DNA from: Undaria pinnatifida
Taxonomy: Eukaryota; Sar; Phaeophyceae; Laminariales; Alariaceae
Assembly: GCA_012845835.1 (NCBI GenBank)
Contig: JABAKD010000023.1
Location: 14,122,862 to 14,186,861 of the forward strand
Direction of reading: 5' to 3'
DNA length: 64,000 bases
In this document: positions 57,240 to 64,000 of the stretch, one piece after another
Position numbering within the stretch: position 1 is the first letter of the stretch
How the letters are laid out: each line of letters opens with the position of its first letter
Made by a program: the position numbers and the translations under genes
Notes under the pieces: generated by a model
What the model was told of the DNA's origin: nothing
Seen by the model: only the letters and a program-made list of their open reading frames with translations
Databases searched by the model: none

Positions 57240-58185
57240 AGTAGTAGTGCTGTATCACATAATATAGCCGAAGTGTATTTGAATATTTTTTGTGACCTAA
57301 ACCTCCTAAAAAATCTCCCCCCCCCCCCCTCTTGCTCTCCCTTACTCAAACGCCCCACCAAATATCGAAATCCGCCACATTAATAAACACTTCACGCACA
57401 GGATATCACCTCATTATCTTTCGAGAGCCATCCATGCCGCTGTGTTCCCCCCCCCCCCCCCCGCCTCGAACGCCCCCTTCTTCCCCATCACCCGCACCTT
57501 CGCCTTGACCTAGCACCACACGTATAACAAACCCCTCACCTAAAGCCGTCCCCCCCCGCCCCCACCCCCCACCCTCCCCCCCCAACCCATCCCAACCCCA
57601 CCCCCTCGAACACTCCACCCTCTCTTTACTCACTGATTGTACGGCTTACCCCAGGATATACATGATAAACTGATGTATTATTTCCAAAAATGTCACATTT
57701 ATCCCCTCAAAATAATGTATAGTTTCCAGGCACATATTGAGCTGCCCCCCCCCCCCCCGCCCAACCCCCCCCCCCCCCCCCCCCCGCCGCCCCCAATAAT
57801 AAACTGGTGCCAAAACCGTCAGATTTATCCCCTCGAAAGGATTTATAGCTCACATGCACAAATTGCCCCTTCCCCCCCCCCCCCCCCCGCCCCCCTCCAA
57901 ACCCGCTCGCTTTTGATCAAAACCAGGCCCCCCTTTCCCTTCACAGCTGTCAGATTTTGTCCCCCTCAGAAACGGGTTTTATAGTTTCCGCGCACAGACT
58001 GACTAAAATCATCCTGTTGACCCTGATAGCTACACTGTAGTTGTAAGGGGAGTCGCCGACCTATATCCTTAATGAGGACACACAACTCGTAATGCGCGCG
58101 ATCGGAGTATCACACACAGCTTGCAAAGATGAGTTTCGACGAAATCTTCGATCTCACAGCTGGAGTGTATTTTAATTTTTACAAT
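57240..58185. repeat. Dispersed poly-C repeat, copy C
   Basis: The left part (57270-57540) matches copy A at 16710-16985. The right part (57540-58185) matches copy B at 44650-45425. It ends CACACAGCTTGCAAAGATGA then CACAGCTGGAGTGTATTTT, as the others do. This is the most complete copy and joins the halves seen separately in A and B. C runs reach about 20 bases. Confidence 0.88.
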
Positions 58186-59634
58186 ATATATGTATAACGG
58201 CAAGCATCACCAACCAGTCGCGCAACGCAGCGATTTTTTCATGCGTTTGTGATAAAAATTTAATGTTGTCGTCGCTATACAACGCGTTTCTTTTGCGTTG
58301 AACTCCTTGGTGTGTATCGAATGAATGAAGTAGGGCTTTCGGTGACAATATTCGACTGGGAAGCGATGCGGGTGGTTCCGCCAAAATAGACGACACGAAC
58401 GCCACAAAATAATAGGACCCATGCAATTCCAGTTCAACCAAATGAATGGCGATGCTTTTGAAAAATCTTCCTTCATCCAATATAGACACTTATGTGTCGC
58501 GTATGTATTGGCACTGAACCGTTCTTGCCACCCGGCGACATCCAGCACCCCCATCATGCCCGGCGAAGGAAGAGAAATATCAGGGGGGTGGAGAATAGCT
58601 ACGAGTAGGTACCAGGTAACCCCCCCCCCTTCTTCTTTCCCTCTCCCCAGGTATGGAAAAAAAGGAAAACATGGGAGGGGAAAAACAAAACAAAAAGGGC
58701 TCACAATTTTGTCGACAACGGTAGTAGTATCGCTGTTGACCCCCCCCCCCCGAGATGAAACAGACAATCAAACCCAGGGCCACACAAAACCAAACGGCCG
58801 GCTCGCAAGCGAAGCAAAAAACATAATAAACTCATACGGTCTTCATTCTTTGTAAATTAACAAGAGGCAAACTTGACACGACACTGCAGACGCTAACCTA
58901 CCACACCAAGATGGGCCGGAGTGCACTTTTCACATTCACACCATGACCACCTCCGCTTTCCGTCTGATCTAGTTTTTCCCAGTTCTGCAGGCCTCAGGTC
59001 GGTGCTTTTCTGGCGGCAAATTGCATTGGGACCGCCCCTCCCTCCCACGCGGGGCAGGGTGAGCCTCCTGGTACGCGCCTTCTTGTCGACTGTAGCCGCG
59101 GTGAAAGAAAATCTGAGGGCCCCGGAGTGGGGCCTTGGGCTTCTTGGGCGTCGGTTGGCGGCGCCAAACTACACAGCCTCATCCCCGCCGCCGCCAAAAT
59201 CCAACACCTCTGCAGCTGACGCCGACACGCCTGCACCTGCCGCTGCGCCCCCCCCTTCACTGCCGCCACGAACGCCAACAATACCTGCCCCATACCAACT
59301 CCGCGAAACAGCAGGGGAAACAGCGCTACCGACAACACCCGCAATCATAGCCCCCGTCAGCTTCCTGCATCCTAGCACGCAATGCAGCATGCCGTTGACT
59401 AATAGAGATCATCGTATTCTTAACGATGGCGTGCCCTTTGATTTCATCATAGTGATTCTGAAGTTGTTGGGAGGTCGACAAGATCAACCGGCCCCTCACC
59501 CCGAGCATCAGGTCCCCACTATCTCGGACAATGGTCGCTTCTCACACCAGTGTCTGCCACGTCAAGAGCAGAGACCCACCCAGGAAACATCGGGCTATCC
59601 GGTGACCAGCTGGCCGTGTCGCTTTAGATAATAT
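58186..59634. other. Region with uncertain ORFs on both strands
   Basis: A minus frame at 58489-58172 contains NALYSDDNIKFLSQTHEKIA and ALRDWLVML, which is protein-like but unsupported by motifs. A 186-codon frame overlaps it. A plus frame at 58921-59631 is Pro/Ala-rich in its middle (SPPPPKSNTSAADADTPAPA) and may be only compositional. Nothing is identified. Confidence 0.3.
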
Positions 59635-59953
59635 CAAATTCAAACTGTTCGTAGCACGCTCCAATCTACTTCGGCAGTCCGGGGTTCTTCGCAGCCATCC
59701 CAATATTCCAGCGATAATTGAACTCCAGCAGGATCGAGTGGGCCAGCGCAGGAGAAGCGCAATAGTAGCCTGCGGAGGTAGCGATGAAAACCCTTTTAAA
59801 AAGGACAAACAGTTACAGCAGGCGGAAAACATTTTGAACAGGTGTGCACGTCAGGTCCATCATAACGCGAATTACCTGGTTGACCACCAAGCCGAGGAAA
59901 AAACTCAACATGTTACAAACACTGCAACAAACGAAACCGTGCGGTATACTTGA
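59635..59953 (+). CDS. Unidentified ORF fragment
   Basis: The plus frame reads IKFKLFVARSNLLRQSGVLR, NIPAIIELQQDRVGQRRRSA and GGSDENPFKKDKQLQQAENI, and ends at a TGA at 59953. The composition is charged and protein-like, with helix-forming runs. No start is assured; an exon or a mobile-element fragment are both possible. It lies just downstream of, and opposite to, the spliced minus-strand gene. Confidence 0.35.
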
Positions 59954-60045
59954 CGGCAAATACTATGAGCATCGGGTTATGCCGTGAGGCCAATGGTATG
60001 GGTGGAAATGGTTACTGTACCTGCTAGTGATAGAAAAGTCACGCA

Positions 60046-62215
60046 AAACACACACCAAGCCGTACTGCTGGAACCTCTGACACAGCGACGAGTGGTGATC
60101 CCCGCTTTACTTTTCCCTGTTGCGTAGTACAGCAGCACGCCGTCAGGCTTGCTTAGACAACCAGCTTCGATATGCTTGCGGAACAGCTTCACGACCTCCA
60201 GTGCTTTCGGGCGCAGGAGAATTTATCCCGATTTCGCATCGATCACTTCGCAGAACCGATCAATCACTGAACCGAAGCGAGTCAATAATCGTGTCCGCTC
60301 GGGCACCAACCGCCGACAATTCCGCAAGAAACACGCCCAGTTCATCTCTGTATACTCTACAACCTATTCCGGTGCCATTTGTTGCGCGTGAAGAGCACTT
60401 TCTACCTGCAGTTGAAAGCGAGATCGGCAGGAGCGTAATGGTCACGACACATGACCCCAGCACAGGCGTTGTTTTCGACGACAGCTAAAGTCTCTCTGTT
60501 ATCATTGATCCGAACAACGACACAAGTGACGTCAAAACCAATTGCCTCCTGGATGGCTTCCAGATTAACGATATAGCAAGCATCTCTCAGCCAAGCCATG
60601 GAGGGCTTGAAGGCGCCGTGACTCTTTTTCACCAGGCGCGAGATACGTGGAAGCGCGTGGAAGGTATCCAGGCGAACCTTGAGCATGTGTGGGCCACCCC
60701 CCTGATACAGTTGGGCAACAATCAACATGAATTCAGAACACTCGAACAGAAAAAAAATCGTATACAAAGCGCACATTGACGTCGAGCAGATTTCAGAAAC
60801 AAACGAAACATATTTGCCACCTCTACAGCACTCACGCCGTCCTGGTCGACATTGCCACCGATCTCGTCTCCGGCTCCTAGGTCGCAAGCGCGGTCGTGAC
60901 CAACATCAAAGTCATAACCGTCGCCACCGTCTTCTTCGCCCTCGTCCGAGTCCGCATCATCTAAAAAGAAAAACACCAACGAAAAAGTTTTGTTTGTTTG
61001 GCGAATAATACAAACGTCAGCAAGAAAATGAGGAACGCCAATGCGGGCAGGGCGTCACACAACTCAGCTCAATTTGTTCCTAGGACGGGGTAAGGCCTTA
61101 CCTAGCGAGCCCAGCACGTGGCAAGGTGCTTCGGTAGCGAAGAAGTCGGCGTCATCATTGTAAGCGGCACTTGCATTCGGGTTCGGCGACGGTGCTGGTG
61201 TCGCAGGGGGGGCTGTCCAATCGGCCGCAACGCGAACATGGGCAACGTCCCACAGAACAAGGCTGTCACCGCCGCCGCCGCAGATTTCCTTCATCGTCAC
61301 ACGACCCACACCCGCGAAGAAAGGTGCCTCCTTGTGTGCTGCGTACGTAGCAGGCTTGACCGCGTCGCTCACTTTGACTACGACGCCCTTCTGGCCGCAA
61401 GATTGACGTCATTGAGGACGCCACCGAAGCAAGGATCCAGCGGTAGTCTCATGGTCCTGTACGTTCCCAACACCAACACAACTGGCATGGTTGTTGCTGT
61501 GGAGTCGCACCTAGAGTTCCATCGTAAAATAGACCAGGTTTGGGGGATGTTGCCAGGTTTAGTCGCTTGTGATGCGGATGTGCAGTGCATGTTGTTGATT
61601 CAGATGGTGCAAGAAATAAGGTCTCGATGAATATGTTACACAACATCCCAATCGCATCTGTGTTCCCGGCGGCAAATGGTCGGAACCGGCCCGCGTATGG
61701 GATCCTTCAATATCTCGATCTCCACGTAAACGAGAACGGACGTGTAAGCATCCAAGCAGGCATACTCTACCCGTGACGGCACCATAAGGATTTTAAAAGG
61801 CAGGCATCATTAACATTCCACCTATCAGCAGATTCAAGAGCATGGCGCCAACAATCAAGCTGGCAACAAGAAACGTTCGATAACCTACAACGAGCGTTAA
61901 TAGGACACGCGCATAGCTAACTAGAGTAGTATCACCAGTTGGGCGTTGAGGGGAGAACTCCGGCGAGACAAGCGGGAAGTGGGGTACGTGGGCAACTCTT
62001 TCCCAAGCAAACTAGACACTATACCCGCCAGCGAAAAACATGGCGTTTGCACCCAACAAGCGTTCGCGTGAGTCAGCGCGTCCACAGTGTTCGCGGCTTT
62101 GACCTCATCCAAATACGTCGCGTCTGACTTGGTGTTGACGCCAAGTCTACCATCATGTCCTGGTACCAAATCACGCTGGTTTTTCACCTTGGGAAACGCA
62201 AGCGAGAATTTTCGA
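60046..62215 (-). CDS. Multi-exon gene resembling a DDE-type transposase
   Basis: Six exons on the minus strand join with agreeing phases: 62215-61936, 61390-61102, 60960-60836, 60740-60406, 60356-60268 and 60203-about 60054. Introns are 545, 141, 95, 49 and 64 bp, with donors GTGATA, GTAAGG, GTGAGT, GTAGAA and GTGATT, all ending AG. The protein (about 400 residues) runs from LAFPKVKNQRDLVPGHDG and WVQTPCFSLAGIVSSLLGKE, through a Pro/Ala linker and an acidic exon (DADSDEGEEDGGDGYDFD), to VRLDTFHALPRISRLVKK and LYYATGKSKAGITTRRCVRG. LDTFH with a following Arg-rich helix, then a C-RG-S segment, resembles the later part of some DDE transposases. The last catalytic Glu is not evident, and the 3' end is unresolved. 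It may be a domesticated or a decaying transposase. Confidence 0.5.
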
Positions 62216-64000
62216 ATTGAATACGCCTAGTGCCAGCTGCGAACTGCCGAACCAAGAAAACACGACTGCCACAATTGTACCAGGTGCCAGTTATCATATG
62301 CTCAGAGCTATACATCACGTGTACGAGTGTACAAGCTGCGACAGCAAACAAGCTTCAGCAGACGCAATAGCTTCAAAATAGATGGGATTATTAGCCAGGC
62401 TGTTATTTACACGAAAATAAGAAACTCGGGATACGTTATACTGAAGTTAATGTACAATAAGGTAGAGTGCACCCTCTCCCAAATAACACGGTGACCAGAA
62501 ATATGAGAACGGATTTTGAAATGGGAACAGACGGAATGAAAAAAAAAAAATTATTTGCCCGCATTGGTACCCTCCGAAGGTGCCTTTGACATAATTGGAA
62601 ACCTTCTTAGGTGCCTTCGAAGGTACCTTTGAAGGGTATCTATGGGCACAAAAAAGTATACCATGCCTGGGAATACCACAGCAGCATTATTGCCTTCTTA
62701 CATTTTGCGTCATGGAGCGTCGACTTTATTGGGCGAGTGAGTTTGACCCGTTGTGCGTGTCAACGCTTTTGAAACATGCGTGCTCGTGACACAAATACTA
62801 TAGGAGGTGTTTACACGGATGTGGTCGTTTATTTTATTGCATCCGCTTTTCCCCTCCTCCTGTACAGAAGAGAGGGAAAAGTGCCAACTATCTGTTCTTC
62901 CCCCCCCTTATTTTCACATGATATATGCATTGCGTCCTGCCTCAGCCACCTACCCGGGGCGGGGCTGTTGGTTTGTTTGATTTTTTGTATTCGACAAAAC
63001 TCGCAATTGCACCTGTGAACGTCAGGAAGGACCTCGGGGGGTATGATACCGGTACGTTTTTGGACATTAGTGATCATGAGATTGTGATGATTTAGACAGC
63101 CCACGGTTATCAATCAAGCATGCAAGAAGGGGAGCAGGAGAAGGGAAAAATAACAGCCCCGTACGAAAAAGAAACAAAACACGTGAGGACAACAACTCAG
63201 GTAATGAAGAGGAAAGGGGCCACATCGGAGGCACCCCGCCATCGCAGGCCTTTAGCCCTAAACAAACAGGTAACAGCAGTGCGACAAAAGGGACTGGGCA
63301 AGAAATCATATATATACATGTAAAACGATCGATGGCACGCCACTTCCTCAACAAATAATTAACCATATCTTATGATGCATCCTTTTCTCGTGGTTCGAAT
63401 ATTGTTATATTACCGAAACCCCACAATAAAACGCCAACCAGACAAAGTCATATATATGATATCTCACTCCATCCCTTGTCTCCGTCCCCTTTCTTTCGAC
63501 TTCCCGACTTGCATCCATTATGCATCATCTCTGATACCTACTCTCTGCTTGTTTACGAAGACTATTGCAGCAACGTCAAAAAAATAGACCAACCGCTAAT
63601 TAACGTGCTCATATTTCCTCCTCCTCGTCCTCCTCCTCTTCCCCCGAACCATCCCCGCGAGTAGAAGGGCGGCCAGCGAATTCCCTGGTGCCGACGATTC
63701 TACCACAACCGGAGTATACTAGCAGAGGACGTTGCTGATCCCTGCCGGCTGAAGATTCCGTAGGCTTATTCCGCGCGTGATGAACCCTCACGCCTCCTGT
63801 ACCGTCGGATTTCACGTTGACTAGGGCGAGCGAGGAGTCGCGAGAACCCCGATGGGGAATACCACAGACGGTAATACGGTTACGCACATATCACCTGCGC
63901 GGTTTGGTGTAAGGGTGAAAACATCGACAACAGTTAACAATCTTTCGTACTATGTTACCGGGGAGCGTAGTAAATTAGACCAACGGTACTCACAAAAACT
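62216..64000. other. Region with no supported gene
   Basis: Short frames only. GGTGCCTTTGACAT, GGTGCCTTCGAAGG and GGTACCTTTGAAGG recur at 62579-62635 as a small degenerate repeat of CCTTCGAAGG type. CTCCTCCTCGTCCTCCTCCT is at about 63615. No RNA gene was seen. Confidence 0.45.

Noticed and set aside
59326-59832. Minus-strand ORFs as further exons of the 60-62 kb gene
   Set aside because: No splice signals keep phase past about 60.05 kb, and the plus frame at 59635-59953 looks more protein-like.

Overview
The window reads as nuclear DNA from a eukaryote, most probably a stramenopile and plausibly a brown alga. Four things point that way. There is a TTAGGG telomere-type array. There are long poly-C tracts. 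There are introns with GT-AG borders of roughly 50 to 550 bp. A decayed Ty3/gypsy element carries an integrase, chromodomain and C-terminal module of the type I associate with stramenopiles. I cannot name the species. Most of the window is repeats and mobile DNA; there are no operons, rRNA genes or CRISPR arrays.

Layout. Bases 1-2881 are a gene-poor flank. Bases 2882-16055 are one complete LTR retrotransposon read on the minus strand, with near-identical 268/269-bp LTRs, a GTTG target duplication, a primer-binding site, a decayed gag and pol, about 14 copies of an 83-bp repeat in the leader and, unexpectedly, a NADAR-family (ADP-ribose related) domain just upstream of RNase H, where reverse transcriptase would be expected. 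Bases 16056-33480 are a patchwork of small, old tandem duplications sprinkled with one- to three-unit telomere words. Bases 33488-39550 hold a plus-strand tract of unidentified coding-like sequence that ends in a 180-bp tandem repeat. A 120-bp TTAGGG array (39919-40039) then abuts a 204-bp satellite (40040-44130) and a 500-N gap.

Right of the gap the character changes. There are poly-C repeat copies, a segmental duplication carrying tRNA-derived SINEs, a PIF/Harbinger-like DNA transposon with a nested 1.2-kb Tigger/pogo-like element, a CTG microsatellite, candidate exons, and a minus-strand multi-exon gene at about 60.0-62.2 kb whose predicted splice phases all agree and which resembles a DDE-type transposase. 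Telomere words seem absent here, so the two sides of the gap may come from different genome compartments.

The strongest candidate for something new is the retrotransposon with a captured NADAR domain: its LTRs are young but its coding region is dead, which suggests a non-autonomous lineage mobilised in trans. Several pol, gag and NADAR assignments rest on motif recognition by eye rather than on a database search.
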